Assembly: GCA_005888095.1 (NCBI GenBank)
Contig: VBKF01000089.1
Coordinates: 1-37,897, forward strand
DNA from: Deltaproteobacteria bacterium
GTDB taxonomy: Bacteria > Desulfobacterota > Binatia > DP-6
Direction of reading: 5' to 3'
DNA length: 37,897 bases
The notes beneath the pieces were generated by a model. That model saw only the letters and a list, made by a program, of their open reading frames with translations. It was not told the origin of the DNA and made no database searches. Positions 24,546 through 31,870 of this stretch are shown in pieces (position 1 is the stretch's first letter; each line of letters begins with the position of its first letter). Position numbers and translations under genes: made by a program.

Positions 24546-24585
24546 CGCGAAGCAGCGGTCCGGACCCCCGAGGGGCTGCTTCGCG
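24546..24585. repeat. Perfect 10-bp inverted repeat with nested palindromes between divergent genes
   Basis: CGCGAAGCAG and CTGCTTCGCG are exact complements separated by 20 nt. That spacer itself holds GGTCCGGACC (a 10-bp palindrome) and CCCC/GGGG arms. It overlaps the -35 region proposed for the following gene, so it may be an operator or a structured element. Confidence 0.6.
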
Positions 24586-24608
24586 CCGGGACCCGGATGC
24601 GGTAGAAG
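24580..24608 (+). promoter_or_regulatory. Weak promoter candidate of the exported split-barrel gene
   Basis: TTCGCG, 17-bp spacer, TAGAAG; the -10 ends 9 nt before the ATG. The -35 is within the right arm of the inverted repeat. Both boxes are poor matches. Confidence 0.25.
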
Positions 24609-24617
24609 GGGCGCGCG

Positions 24618-25067
24618 ATGCGGGTCCTGCGGTTGGCCGTCCCGATCCCCGCGCTGGTCTTCGCGGCCGTCGCCGCGGCCGCCCTCTCCCCGGAGCTCGA
24701 GCGCTCGCTCAAGGAGAGCAAGTACGTCTACGTGCAGAGCGAGCGGAAGTCGGGCGCCCTCGGGAAGCCCGCGGAGATCTGGTTCTTCTACGACGCGGGC
24801 ACCGTCTACGTCGCCTCCCCGCCCACCGCCTGGCGCGTGCGGCGCATCAAGGCGGGGCGGCGAAAGGCGCGCATCGCGGTCGGCAAGCCGGACGGGCCCT
24901 CGTTCGCGGCCACCGGTCGGACGCTCCACGACCCCGCGCTCGAGGACCGGCTCATGGCCGCCTACGGCCGCAAGTACCCCGACGGCTGGGCGCGCTTCGA
25001 GGAGAAGTTCCGCGCGGGCTTCAAGGACGGAAGCCGAATCCTCATCGCGTACACGCCGGCCGACTGA
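24618..25067 (+). CDS. Exported split-barrel (PNPOx/deazaflavin-binding-like) protein
   Basis: A 149-residue protein with an N-terminal signal peptide (RLAVPIPALVFAAVAAAAL). The mature part resembles the split-barrel flavin/F420-binding family: KPAEIWFFYDAGTVYVAS, a 'WRVRRIKAGRRKARIAVG' strand pair, a TGRTLHDPALEDRLMAAYGRKYP helix region and a final strand ILIAYTP. Such proteins normally act in the cytoplasm, so export is odd, and the cofactor-binding loop is not clearly conserved. It could be a heme- or F420-binding relative, or only share the fold. It is followed 8 nt later by a flavin reductase-like gene, which supports a redox role. Confidence 0.6.
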   Translation: MRVLRLAVPIPALVFAAVAAAALSPELERSLKESKYVYVQSERKSGALGKPAEIWFFYDAGTVYVASPPTAWRVRRIKAGRRKARIAVGKPDGPSFAATGRTLHDPALEDRLMAAYGRKYPDGWARFEEKFRAGFKDGSRILIAYTPAD

Positions 25068-25075
25068 GGCGGCGC

Positions 25076-25552
25076 ATGTTCGACGCGAAGGAGCTGCGCC
25101 GGGTGATGGGCCTCTTTGCCACCGGCGTGACCGTCATCACCACCCGCGACAGCAGCGGCCGGCTCTACGGGCTCACCGCCAACGCGGTCACGTCGCTCTC
25201 CCTGGTCCCACCGCTTCTCCTCGTCTGCGTCGACAAGAAGGCCGAGAGCCACCCGCACTTCCTCGATTCGAAATGCTTCATCGTGAACATCCTGTCCGAG
25301 GACCAGGAAGCGCTCTCGGCGCGCTTCGCCCAGTCCGGCGGCGACAAGTTCACGGGCGTCCCCTACCACCTCGGTCGGCTGGGCACGCCGGTGCTCGACG
25401 GGACGCTCGGCCACGTCGAGTGTCGCATCGTCGGGACGCACGAGGGGGGAGATCACGTGATCCACGTCGGCGCCGTCGAGCACGCCGAGTTCCGCGGTGG
25501 CCCGCCCCTCGTGTTCTTCCAGGGAAAGTACCGCCGGCTGAAGGAGGGATGA
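25076..25552 (+). CDS. Flavin reductase-like FMN-binding protein (HpaC/RutF type)
   Basis: A 158-residue split-barrel protein: LRRVMGLFATGVTVITTRD at the start, GLTANAVTSLSLVPPLLLVCVD with the Ser/Thr residues that contact FMN phosphate, FIVNILSEDQEALSARFA and a final HVGAVEHAEF...PLVFFQGKYR. These are the sequence steps of NAD(P)H:flavin oxidoreductases that supply reduced flavin to two-component monooxygenases. No matching monooxygenase lies beside it, but an LLM-type oxidoreductase is encoded 0.3 kb downstream on the same strand. The ATG is taken because MFDAKELRRVMG fits the family start. Confidence 0.88.
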   Translation: MFDAKELRRVMGLFATGVTVITTRDSSGRLYGLTANAVTSLSLVPPLLLVCVDKKAESHPHFLDSKCFIVNILSEDQEALSARFAQSGGDKFTGVPYHLGRLGTPVLDGTLGHVECRIVGTHEGGDHVIHVGAVEHAEFRGGPPLVFFQGKYRRLKEG

Positions 25553-25622
25553 GCCGGACGGCACCGGGGTGCTTGCGCCGCGCGAGTCACTCCGGCTAAG
25601 GGGCCCGTACGAGGTGCCCGCC

Positions 25623-25871
25623 ATGCGCCACATGATCCGGATGACCGCGCTCGGCCTCGCGCTCGCCGCGCCGGCATGGGCTCAGACCGCCGTCGAGCTG
25701 AAGAAGGAGCTCCTGCCGAAGATCAAGAAGGCCCAGGCCGAGGGCAAGGACCTGGGCCAGGCCGCCAAGGAGTACGAGGAGGGCGACAAGGCATTGAAGG
25801 ACGGGCTCCAGGAGGAGGCCGTCGACCACTTCAAGAAGGCCAAGGCGGCCATGCCCGCCGACGCGAAGTAG
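25623..25871 (+). CDS. Small periplasmic helical protein
   Basis: An 82-residue protein: signal peptide (MRHMIRMTALGLALAAPAWAQ) followed by one long charged helical region with a heptad-like pattern of Leu/Ala and many Lys/Glu (ELKKELLPKIKKAQAEGK, then KALKDGLQEEAVDHFKKAKAA). The second half has a half-TPR look (EGDKALKDG..EEAVDHFKKA). No function can be assigned. GAGGTG lies 9 nt before the ATG, supporting expression. The following GTG start is 4 nt after its stop, so it is likely cotranscribed with the LLM oxidoreductase. Confidence 0.65.
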   Translation: MRHMIRMTALGLALAAPAWAQTAVELKKELLPKIKKAQAEGKDLGQAAKEYEEGDKALKDGLQEEAVDHFKKAKAAMPADAK

Positions 25872-25875
25872 CCGC

Positions 25876-26754
25876 GTGCACCTCGGCATCCTCATGTTCG
25901 TGACCGAGCGGGCGCTCCCGGTCACGGATCTGGCGCGCGCCTGCGAGGCGCGAGGCGTCGAGTCGCTCTGGGTGCCCGAGCATCCGATCGTCCCCGCGCA
26001 GTACGAGACGCGCTACCCGCTCGCGGAGGACGGGAAGATGCCGCGGCCCTACACCGAGCTGCCCGACTGCTTCGCCACGCTCGCCGCGGCCGCCGCGGTC
26101 ACGCAAGAGCTGCGGGTGGCGACCGGCATCTGCCTCGTCCCGGAGCGCGACCCGCTGCACACCGCGCTCCAGGTCGCCACGCTCGACCTGCTCTCCGGCG
26201 GCCGCTTCCTCTTCGGCGTCGGCGCCGGCTGGCTGCGCGAGGAGATGCAGCTCTTCGCGCCCCACTTCCCGCATCGATTCGCGTTCCTGCGCGAGGCGAT
26301 CGCGGCCATGCGCAAGCTCTGGACCGAGGAGCGCCCGTCCTTCGAGGGCCGCTGGGTGCGGTTCCCGCCCGTCGTCTGCCGGCCGAAGCCCGTGCAGAAG
26401 CCCCATCCGCCCGTCATCCTCGGCGGCATGGGGCCGAACGCCCGCAAGCGGGTCGCGGCCTGGGGCGACGGCTGGCTCCCCATCGGCCTCCCACCCGACG
26501 ACGTGGCCGAGGCACGGCGCGAGATCAGCCGGCGCGCACTCGAGCACGACCGCGACCCGGAGGCGATCTCGCTCACCGTGATGATCGGCGCCCCGCCCGG
26601 CCTCGAGACGCCGAGCCTCGAGACGATCCCCGATCGCGACACGCTCGCCCGCTACCGGGACGCAGGCGCCGACCGCGTCGTCGTCTCGCTCCCCACCCTC
26701 GGCGCCGACGACGCCTACCGCCACCTCGACCGCCTCGCCTCCGCCGCGCCGTAG
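25876..26754 (+). CDS. LLM-class (probably F420-dependent) oxidoreductase
   Basis: A 292-residue TIM-barrel protein of the bacterial-luciferase-like superfamily. It shows HLGILMFVTERALPVTDLARACEARGVESLWVPEH, split by the typical first strand and helix, then ATGICLVPERDPLHTALQVATLDLLSGGRFLFGVGAGW, the superfamily's most conserved block, and PVILGGMGPNARKRVAAWGDGWLP. The subtype with 'PEH' and 'RYP' near residues 34-50 corresponds to F420-binding enzymes of TIGR03619 type. It would transfer hydride to or from F420 in a hydrocarbon or xenobiotic step; the substrate is unknown. GTG start after a 4-nt gap. Confidence 0.88.
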   Translation: MHLGILMFVTERALPVTDLARACEARGVESLWVPEHPIVPAQYETRYPLAEDGKMPRPYTELPDCFATLAAAAAVTQELRVATGICLVPERDPLHTALQVATLDLLSGGRFLFGVGAGWLREEMQLFAPHFPHRFAFLREAIAAMRKLWTEERPSFEGRWVRFPPVVCRPKPVQKPHPPVILGGMGPNARKRVAAWGDGWLPIGLPPDDVAEARREISRRALEHDRDPEAISLTVMIGAPPGLETPSLETIPDRDTLARYRDAGADRVVVSLPTLGADDAYRHLDRLASAAP

Positions 26755-26792
26755 CACGGCGCACACAGCCACGCGCACGGCCGTCGCGCTGC

Positions 26793-27257
26793 TCAGCGCC
26801 GGCGGGCGGCGGTCTTTCGGGCCGCGCGCGGGGCGGCGCCGGTCTTCTTGATGATCTTCATCGCCTCGGCGGCCGCCGCATCGTTCTCCAGACCCAGAAC
26901 CGCCGCGAACCGGCGCCCGATCACCTGCGCCATGACGAACGCGATATTGATGCCGGCGTCGGCGAGCGCACGGGCCATCTGGGCGCCCCAGCCGGGCCGG
27001 TTGTCGCCCTCGACGAGCAGGCACGGGATGTCCGACGCGGCGAGCCCGCCCTGCCCGGCCGCCGCCGTCACCCGTCGTCCGCCGACGGGGTAGAGCTCGA
27101 CCGCGGAGCGCTCGGGGGTGGTGGGGAAGCGATAGCCCATCACGACCCGGAGGTCGGCGCCGGCGGCGGCGAGCGGTTCGAGTACGCGGGCCAGCACGCC
27201 GGGCTGGTTCTCCACGTCGGCACGCCAGAGGGTGATGCGCTTCACGCTGAGCGGCAT
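26793..27257 (-). CDS. Tandem ACT-domain protein
   Basis: A 154-residue protein with two ACT-like ligand-binding domains. The first has ITLWRADVENQPGVLARVLEPLAAAGADLRVVMGYRF, with the NxPGxLA signature; the second has PCLLVEGDNRPGWGAQMARALADAGINIAFVMAQVIG, with NRPGWG. The C-terminal tail is Lys/Arg/Ala-rich (TGAAPRAARKTAARRR) and may bind nucleic acid or polyphosphate. ACT domains sense amino acids; no enzyme domain is attached, so a regulatory role is likely. GGAGGTGGCC just before the ATG decides the start; upstream in-frame ATGs are rejected. The gene is convergent with the LLM gene. Confidence 0.8.
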   Translation of the reverse strand: MPLSVKRITLWRADVENQPGVLARVLEPLAAAGADLRVVMGYRFPTTPERSAVELYPVGGRRVTAAAGQGGLAASDIPCLLVEGDNRPGWGAQMARALADAGINIAFVMAQVIGRRFAAVLGLENDAAAAEAMKIIKKTGAAPRAARKTAARRR

Positions 27258-27271
27258 GGCCACCTCCTTCG

Positions 27272-27289
27272 GGGGTGAGATCACACCCC
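27272..27289 (-). promoter_or_regulatory. Hairpin just upstream of the ACT-domain gene's ribosome site
   Basis: GGGGTG and CACCCC pair around a 6-nt loop immediately before the GGAGG. It could hinder or shape ribosome access; whether it senses anything is unknown. The rest of the 282-nt intergenic stretch to the pilin operon shows no further clear signal. Confidence 0.25.
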
Positions 27290-27539
27290 TTACCTCACCT
27301 GGACGACTCGCGGGAAGGCGGGGTCGCTGCCGCGGCGCGTTCGCCAGGGCGGACGCGGGCGTGCAGCACACGGCGCTGCCTGCGGACGCGACGCGCCGAG
27401 GCGGAGCGCCGCTGCAGAGTGGCCCTGCGCACGTGCGGCGAGCGACTCTGACGGAGCGACGCGCGCGTGACGGGCCGCGTGCTGCGACGCCCCGCCGGGC
27501 GTCACGGCGCCCTTGGGCACCGGCGTTGCTAAGTCCGGC

Positions 27540-27989
27540 GTGCGACGTTTTCGAGCCGAGCAGCGCGGGGCAACCCTCCTGGAAGTCCTCATATCAACGG
27601 CGGTGTTTGCCATCGTGCTCGGTATGGCGGTCCCGAATCTGCGCGCCATGTCGGCCCCGTGGGCGCTCTCCGGCGCGACCACCCAGATCGTCGCGGACCT
27701 CCAGGTGGCGCGCCAGCGGGCGATCGCCCGCAATGCCCGCTACCGCATCACGTTCACGGCGCCGCGCAGCTACGTGCTCGAGATCGAGACGTCGCCCAAC
27801 ACCTTCGTCGCCGACACGGCGGTGCAGAAGCTACCCGCCGCGGCGACCCTCGGCACGGTGAATCCGGGCATGCCGATCTTCGACACGCGGGGCATGCTCG
27901 GTGCCACGGTAACTCTTTCGGTGACGGTTCCGAACGCCGGAACCCGGACGGTGACCATCAATGTACTCGGGAAGACGACCGTCAGCTGA
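27540..27989 (+). CDS. Type IV minor pilin / pseudopilin, FimT-GspH like
   Basis: A 149-residue prepilin: basic leader MRRFRAEQRG, then the cleavage site G|ATLLEV with Glu at +5 and a hydrophobic helix (LLEVLISTAVFAIVLGMAVPNL). This is followed by the FimT/GspH pattern 'ADLQVARQRAIARNARYRITF' and a C-terminal beta domain. Such minor pilins prime pilus or type II pseudopilus assembly at the inner membrane. GTG is chosen as start since it leaves a leader of 10 residues; TTG at 27513 is the alternative. It begins a run of four pilin-like genes on the same strand, the next one overlapping by 29 nt. Confidence 0.85.
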   Translation: MRRFRAEQRGATLLEVLISTAVFAIVLGMAVPNLRAMSAPWALSGATTQIVADLQVARQRAIARNARYRITFTAPRSYVLEIETSPNTFVADTAVQKLPAAATLGTVNPGMPIFDTRGMLGATVTLSVTVPNAGTRTVTINVLGKTTVS

Positions 27990-28410
27990 TCGCCGACGGC
28001 GGGCGCGCTCGCGCGGATTCTCGCTCCTCGACGCGCTCGCGGGCCTCACGTTCATCGCGGTGAGCCTCCTCGGGCTCTCCGCGGCGTCGGTGTCTCTCAC
28101 CCGCAACTCCAAGGGCGCCGACTCGACCAGCGCGGGCACTGCGCTCGCGCAGCAGAAGCTCGAGCAGCTGCGCAGCATGCCGCTCGGCGCCACCGAGCTG
28201 AAGCCCGGTATCTACTACGACCCAGCGAACAAGCTGAAGGCCGACGGGACGTCTGGCGGCATCTTCGACCGCAGCTGGACCGTGTCGCTGAACGACACCC
28301 CGCGGGTGGGGCTGAGAACCGTCACGGTGACGGTCGCGTGGACCGACTCGCGGTCCCACTCCACCCAGGTCGCCAGCTACGTGCGCTGCAGCACGATCCC
28401 CTGCTCATGA
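27961..28410 (+). CDS. Type IV minor pilin, PilV-GspI like
   Basis: A 149-residue prepilin-like protein: a long basic leader (MYSGRRPSADRRRRARSRG) before G|FSLLDALAGLTFIAVSLLGLSA. At +5 it has Asp instead of the usual Glu (FSLLD), a conservative but uncommon change at the position needed for N-methylation and assembly. The remainder has the PilV/GspI-type 'ALAQQKLEQLRSMP' helix and a beta domain ending with CSTIPCS. The ATG lies within the end of the preceding gene; the stop overlaps the ATG of the next (ATGA), so expression is tightly coupled. Confidence 0.8.
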   Translation: MYSGRRPSADRRRRARSRGFSLLDALAGLTFIAVSLLGLSAASVSLTRNSKGADSTSAGTALAQQKLEQLRSMPLGATELKPGIYYDPANKLKADGTSGGIFDRSWTVSLNDTPRVGLRTVTVTVAWTDSRSHSTQVASYVRCSTIPCS

Positions 28411-29075
28411 CGCCCTCCCGCCGTCCCCGGAGCCCGGGCTTCTCGACCGCCGAGGTCCTCGTCGGCATGACGCTGTCGCTGCTGGCCGTCGGCACGCTCT
28501 ACTCCTTCTTGCAGGCTCAGCAGAAGGCGCACGCCACGCAGCGCACGTACTCGCAGAGCCAGACCGTCACCCGCACGGCGATCGACCTGATGACGCGCGA
28601 GCTCCGCATGGCGACCTTCGACCCAACGATACCCGGCGCGCTCACGACCTCGCAGCCGCCCAACTGCCCCGGCGTCAAGCAGGGCCTCGTCGAGGCCACG
28701 CCGAGCAAGATCCACTTCAAGCAGGACCTGGACGGCGACGGCCTGCTCACGGGGTCGAGCGAGGACATGGTCTACGACGTGCTCGGCAGCCAGATCCGCC
28801 GCACCGACGGCGCCGCGCTGCCCATCCCGATCGTCGACTACATCCCCGCCGGCGGCCTCAACTTCCGCTACTTCGACGGCTCGAACCCACCGAACGAGCT
28901 GGTTCCGGCCGGCACGCCGCCGCACCTCACCCCGGAGCAGCGCGACTGCGTCACCAAGGTGCGCGTCACGGTCCGGGCGAACCTTCCGAACCCGAACCCG
29001 CGCCTGACGACACCCGTCACCTCGGTCGCCGAGTCGGAGATCGCCATCCGCAACCGCTCGCTCGCCAACTTCTAG
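28407..29075 (+). CDS. Type IV minor pilin, PilW-GspJ like
   Basis: A 222-residue prepilin-like protein: leader MTPSRRPRSPG, then FSTAEVLVGMTLSLLAVGTLYSFL with Glu at +5. The helix continues with TYSQSQTVTRTAIDLMTRELRMA, the typical PilW/GspJ pattern of a polar helix with 'R.L..ELRMA'. The middle of the protein has an acidic loop (DLDGDGLLTGSSEDMVYD) that could bind calcium, as some PilW/PilY1-linked pilins do. Begins at ATGA overlap with the PilV-like gene and ends 19 nt before the PilX-like start. Confidence 0.85.
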   Translation: MTPSRRPRSPGFSTAEVLVGMTLSLLAVGTLYSFLQAQQKAHATQRTYSQSQTVTRTAIDLMTRELRMATFDPTIPGALTTSQPPNCPGVKQGLVEATPSKIHFKQDLDGDGLLTGSSEDMVYDVLGSQIRRTDGAALPIPIVDYIPAGGLNFRYFDGSNPPNELVPAGTPPHLTPEQRDCVTKVRVTVRANLPNPNPRLTTPVTSVAESEIAIRNRSLANF

Positions 29076-29094
29076 CCTGGGGGGAGAATCCGCG

Positions 29095-30279
29095 ATGTCA
29101 CGCAAGCCGAAGAGAGCGGATCGGGGCATGGTCCTCGTCATGGCGCTCTTCACCATGGCGGTACTTCTCGCCGCCGCCACCGGGGCGCTCCTCGTCGGCA
29201 GCTCCGACATCCGCGCCACGCGGAACTACCGGGGCGCGGCGCAGGTCCACTTCGCGGCCGAGTCGGGCATCCTCGACGCGATGCAGACCGTGAACGGTCC
29301 CGGCGTCGTCAACCTACAGAACGAGGTCGTGAACCAGTGGACGGCCCTCTGGGGCACGAGCGCCCGGAACTTCGGGCCGTTCAGCGGCTTCACGTACACC
29401 GTGGCCGTCTACTCCGGTGCGAACCCGGCCAACGACGGCCGCTTCGTCGCCACGGCCAACGGCATCGAGGGCGTGAAGAACGTCGTGGTCGCCAACCTGA
29501 CCCGCTCGAACATCCCGTCCACGGCGCCGGGGGCGATCTACCTCGTGAACGACTCGCAGACCAACGCCACGTTCAACGGCGATGCCTTCACGGTGGACGG
29601 CAACGACCACAAGTACACGGGCGGCATGGGGACCGCCCCGCCCGTCCCCGGCATCTCGACCCGCAACGCCACGAACACGCAGGAGACGCTCAACAGCCTC
29701 GCCGCCCAGCAGAAGGACGACGTCACCGGTCTGGGCTACTCGATGGGTCCGCCCGTCGTCCCGAGCGTCATGACGTCGCCGGCGGCGCCGAGCAGCACCC
29801 AGCTGGACCGGATCATCACCGACATCCTCGGCCGCCGGGGCGACCCGCCCAATCCGCCCGATGACAACACCAAGAACATCAACGGCATCCAGACCTACGG
29901 CACGCCCGCCAACCCGCAGATCACGCACCTGAGCAACACGACCGGTGTGATCCTGAACGGCAACGCCACGGGCGCCGGGATCCTGGTCGTCGAGGGCGAC
30001 CTCACCATCAAGGGAGACTTCAACTTCGTCGGCCTCATACTGGTGCGCGGCCAGACGAGGGTCGACACCGACATCAGTGGCAACGCCACCATCTTCGGGT
30101 CGCTCTGGACGGAGGACCTGAACCTCATCGTCGGCGGCAGCGCGATCATCGACTACAGCTCAGACGCGCTCGCGCTCGCCAACCTGGTGGGGGGAGGCGG
30201 TGCGCTGCCCGCACCGGTGAGGGTCACCTCCCTCGTCGACTGCGGCGACGTCCCGGCCGGCGCCGCCGGCTGCCCGTAG
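29095..30279 (+). CDS. PilX-like type IV pilus assembly/minor pilin protein
   Basis: A 394-residue protein with a basic start and DRGMVLVMALFTMAVLLAAATGALL, the PilX N-terminal hydrophobic segment, followed by RNYRGAAQVHFAAESGILDAM, where 'AESG' is highly typical of PilX N-domains. The rest is unusually long for PilX (often 150-200 residues) and carries a repetitive beta region (ILNGNATGAGILVVEGDLTIKGDFNF...SGNATIFGSLW), like a beta-helix seen in PilX-like proteins of delta-proteobacteria. A GGGGGGAGA site precedes the ATG. The last gene of the pilin run; no PilY1 or main pilin gene follows. Confidence 0.8.
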   Translation: MSRKPKRADRGMVLVMALFTMAVLLAAATGALLVGSSDIRATRNYRGAAQVHFAAESGILDAMQTVNGPGVVNLQNEVVNQWTALWGTSARNFGPFSGFTYTVAVYSGANPANDGRFVATANGIEGVKNVVVANLTRSNIPSTAPGAIYLVNDSQTNATFNGDAFTVDGNDHKYTGGMGTAPPVPGISTRNATNTQETLNSLAAQQKDDVTGLGYSMGPPVVPSVMTSPAAPSSTQLDRIITDILGRRGDPPNPPDDNTKNINGIQTYGTPANPQITHLSNTTGVILNGNATGAGILVVEGDLTIKGDFNFVGLILVRGQTRVDTDISGNATIFGSLWTEDLNLIVGGSAIIDYSSDALALANLVGGGGALPAPVRVTSLVDCGDVPAGAAGCP

Positions 30280-30283
30280 CGGT

Positions 30284-30300
30284 GCGCCCGCTCAGGGCGC
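30284..30300. terminator. Hairpin between the convergent PilX-like and small exported-protein genes
   Basis: GCGCCC and GGGCGC pair around a 5-nt loop (GCTCA), which contains part of the minus-strand stop codon. There is no T-tract; a weak bidirectional terminator is likely. Confidence 0.35.
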
Positions 30301-30729
30301 CTGGCGCTCGAGCTCCTGCATGACCGCGCGGCGCTTCTCCTGCGCGTGGCGGAACTCCCGACCGAGACGCTCGACCGGCTCGCCCCGGTTCTGCGCCTCG
30401 AAGCGCTCCTGCTGCACGCGCAGCAGGTGGCGCTCGACGTGGCGCTTGCGGGCTTCGAGCTCCTCGCGCGACGCCTGATGCCTGGGGGCGGCGGGCGCGA
30501 CGCGCTTGACGGCCGAGGGCGCGCCGCCGCCTTCCTCCCGCTGCACGTGCCGGATGCGCGCCCGCGGCACGCTCAGCTCCACCCCGTCGCGCATGAGGTG
30601 CATGCGGTCGCCGTCCTCCCAGTAGCTGTCGACCGTCATGTGGTCGCCGTTTCCGAAGTCGACGAGGTAGGCTGCGGATGCCGGGGCACCCGACAGCGTC
30701 AGCAGGGCTGCGGCAATCGTGAGGCGCAT
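30292..30729 (-). CDS. Exported small protein with coiled-coil tail
   Basis: A 145-residue protein: signal peptide (MRLTIAAALLTLSGAPASA), a compact beta-type domain (AYLVDFGNGDHMTVDSYWEDGDRMHLMRDGVELSVPRARI), and a charged, Arg/Gln/Glu-rich helix that should form a coiled coil (ELEARKRHVERHLLRVQQERFEAQ). The beta domain resembles small periplasmic domains of the form 'Y..FxxGxxxxv..y...gd.v.l...G..v.vpk..V..I'; no function is known to me. An in-frame TTG 18 nt upstream lies in an inverted repeat and is less likely. Confidence 0.65.
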   Translation of the reverse strand: MRLTIAAALLTLSGAPASAAYLVDFGNGDHMTVDSYWEDGDRMHLMRDGVELSVPRARIRHVQREEGGGAPSAVKRVAPAAPRHQASREELEARKRHVERHLLRVQQERFEAQNRGEPVERLGREFRHAQEKRRAVMQELERQAP

Positions 30730-30731
30730 GT

Positions 30732-30747
30732 TTGCACTCGTGTGCAA
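30732..30747. promoter_or_regulatory. Inverted repeat just before the coiled-coil gene
   Basis: TTGCAC and GTGCAA form a 6-bp inverted repeat with a 4-nt loop, ending 2 nt from the ATG of the minus-strand gene. It could be a repressor site or a hairpin blocking translation. Confidence 0.3.
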
Positions 30748-30929
30748 TCGACATGCCCGCTGGGAAATCGGGCACCTGCGGTCGAGATTCGGGGGCCTCG
30801 GACGTCAGCCGCGTGACCTCGTGACGCGAAAACGCCGCTGGCTGGGGCCGCCACGGGCAGAAATTTCCGCTCGCGGGCCGGCACGAAGGTTGCGATGGTG
30901 AACGCACGGAGGATCGAGGAGGCGAGGCG

Positions 30930-31160
30930 GTGTATCGGACCGGCGACTATGTCTACCCCGCAGACCTGCCCCGGCGCGTGCTCTGCCGCGTCGCGACCGC
31001 GGACAGCGCCGTGACCCCGGCCGGGGAATTCCAGATCCTCACCCTCGAGCCGCTCGAAGGACCGTGGCAGTCGCGGCTCGGCGGGCGGCTCGTCCGCTTC
31101 GACGAGGCCGTGCTGCCCGCACCCGCCGACGACAGGCGCGCATCCGAGCCCGGGCGCTGA
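30930..31160 (+). CDS. Small hypothetical protein
   Basis: A 76-residue, soluble-looking protein (GDYVYPADLPRRVLCRVA, LTLEPLEGPWQSRLGGRLVRFDEAVLP) with the look of a small beta-barrel or SH3-like domain: alternating strands and a conserved-type 'LE.L.GPW' turn. I do not recognise it. The GTG start follows the purine-rich stretch GAGGAGGCGAGGCG, a good ribosome site, which is the main support for it being real. No clear partner among its neighbours. Confidence 0.5.
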   Translation: MYRTGDYVYPADLPRRVLCRVATADSAVTPAGEFQILTLEPLEGPWQSRLGGRLVRFDEAVLPAPADDRRASEPGR

Positions 31161-31290
31161 GGCGCGGGGGCGGCCACCACGTCAAGGACGACGACGGTTC
31201 TCACAAGACATCATGCCGGCTTTCCGTCAACTGCCGCTAACCCGCGCCCAACGGCCACTTGAGCAGCTTTGATGGTGGGGAAAATCGCAA

Positions 31291-31320
31291 TTGACTCGGC
31301 CGGGCCCCCCCCGGTACATT
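31291..31320 (+). promoter_or_regulatory. Putative promoter of the metallopeptidase-like gene
   Basis: TTGACT, 18-bp spacer of C/G runs, TACATT followed by CCGCC. The start codon is 58 nt downstream. The 218-nt intergenic region also has GAGGAGCAACGGCGAAGGCG, a purine-rich leader. Confidence 0.4.
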
Positions 31321-31378
31321 CCGCCCCCCCGACCCCCGGGAGGGGCCGGAAGAGGAGCAACGGCGAAGGCGATCCCCC

Positions 31379-31870
31379 ATGCGAATGATGCTTCCTGCCT
31401 GCCGCGACCGGCGCACCGTCGACGGTTTGCTCACCCGCTTCTTCCGCGAGTATCGGCTCGGGGACTTCCGCCGCGCCATCGGCAGGGTGGCCCGGTTCTA
31501 CGGGCTCAGGCCGCCCCGGGTGGCCTGGTTCGAGTACCTGGACTGGGGGAGAACGGCCGGCAGGACCTACGAAAACGGGGCCGTCCACCTGGTCCACCCC
31601 GAGAACTGGAAGAACGGGCGCAAATACAACTCGGAGCGGCAGTGGATCCACACCGTCTACCACGAGATGGGCCACTACATGCTCTGGGCTGACGCGGAGC
31701 GTAAGGCCGACAACTTCGCCTACCGGTTTGTGCGCGGGGTGTCGTCCAACGGCCGCGACGCCGACGGCACGGCCCACCAGCCGCTTGCGGCAAGTCGGGC
31801 CCGCCGCAAGCGCCCGGGGCTCACCCGGCGACGTCTTCGCCGCCGTCCACGCCGATCACATTCCCGCTGA
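31379..31870 (+). CDS. Small putative zinc metallopeptidase-like protein (HExxH)
   Basis: A 163-residue protein. Residues ~20-120 contain a helix (LLTRFFREYRLGDFRRAIGRVARFYGL), a beta hairpin (RTYENGAVHLVHPENW) and WIHTVYHEMGHYMLW, where HEMGH is a HExxH zinc motif, with a 'ERKADNFAYRF' helix following that could supply the third ligand (Glu or Asp), as in gluzincin/IrrE-like peptidases. The last ~45 residues (Arg-rich) are antisense to the end of the minus-strand reductase gene and probably not a folded domain. No signal peptide is seen. Function unknown; regulatory or toxin-like cleavage is possible but unproven. ATG with a purine-rich leader. Confidence 0.6.
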   Translation: MRMMLPACRDRRTVDGLLTRFFREYRLGDFRRAIGRVARFYGLRPPRVAWFEYLDWGRTAGRTYENGAVHLVHPENWKNGRKYNSERQWIHTVYHEMGHYMLWADAERKADNFAYRFVRGVSSNGRDADGTAHQPLAASRARRKRPGLTRRRLRRRPRRSHSR

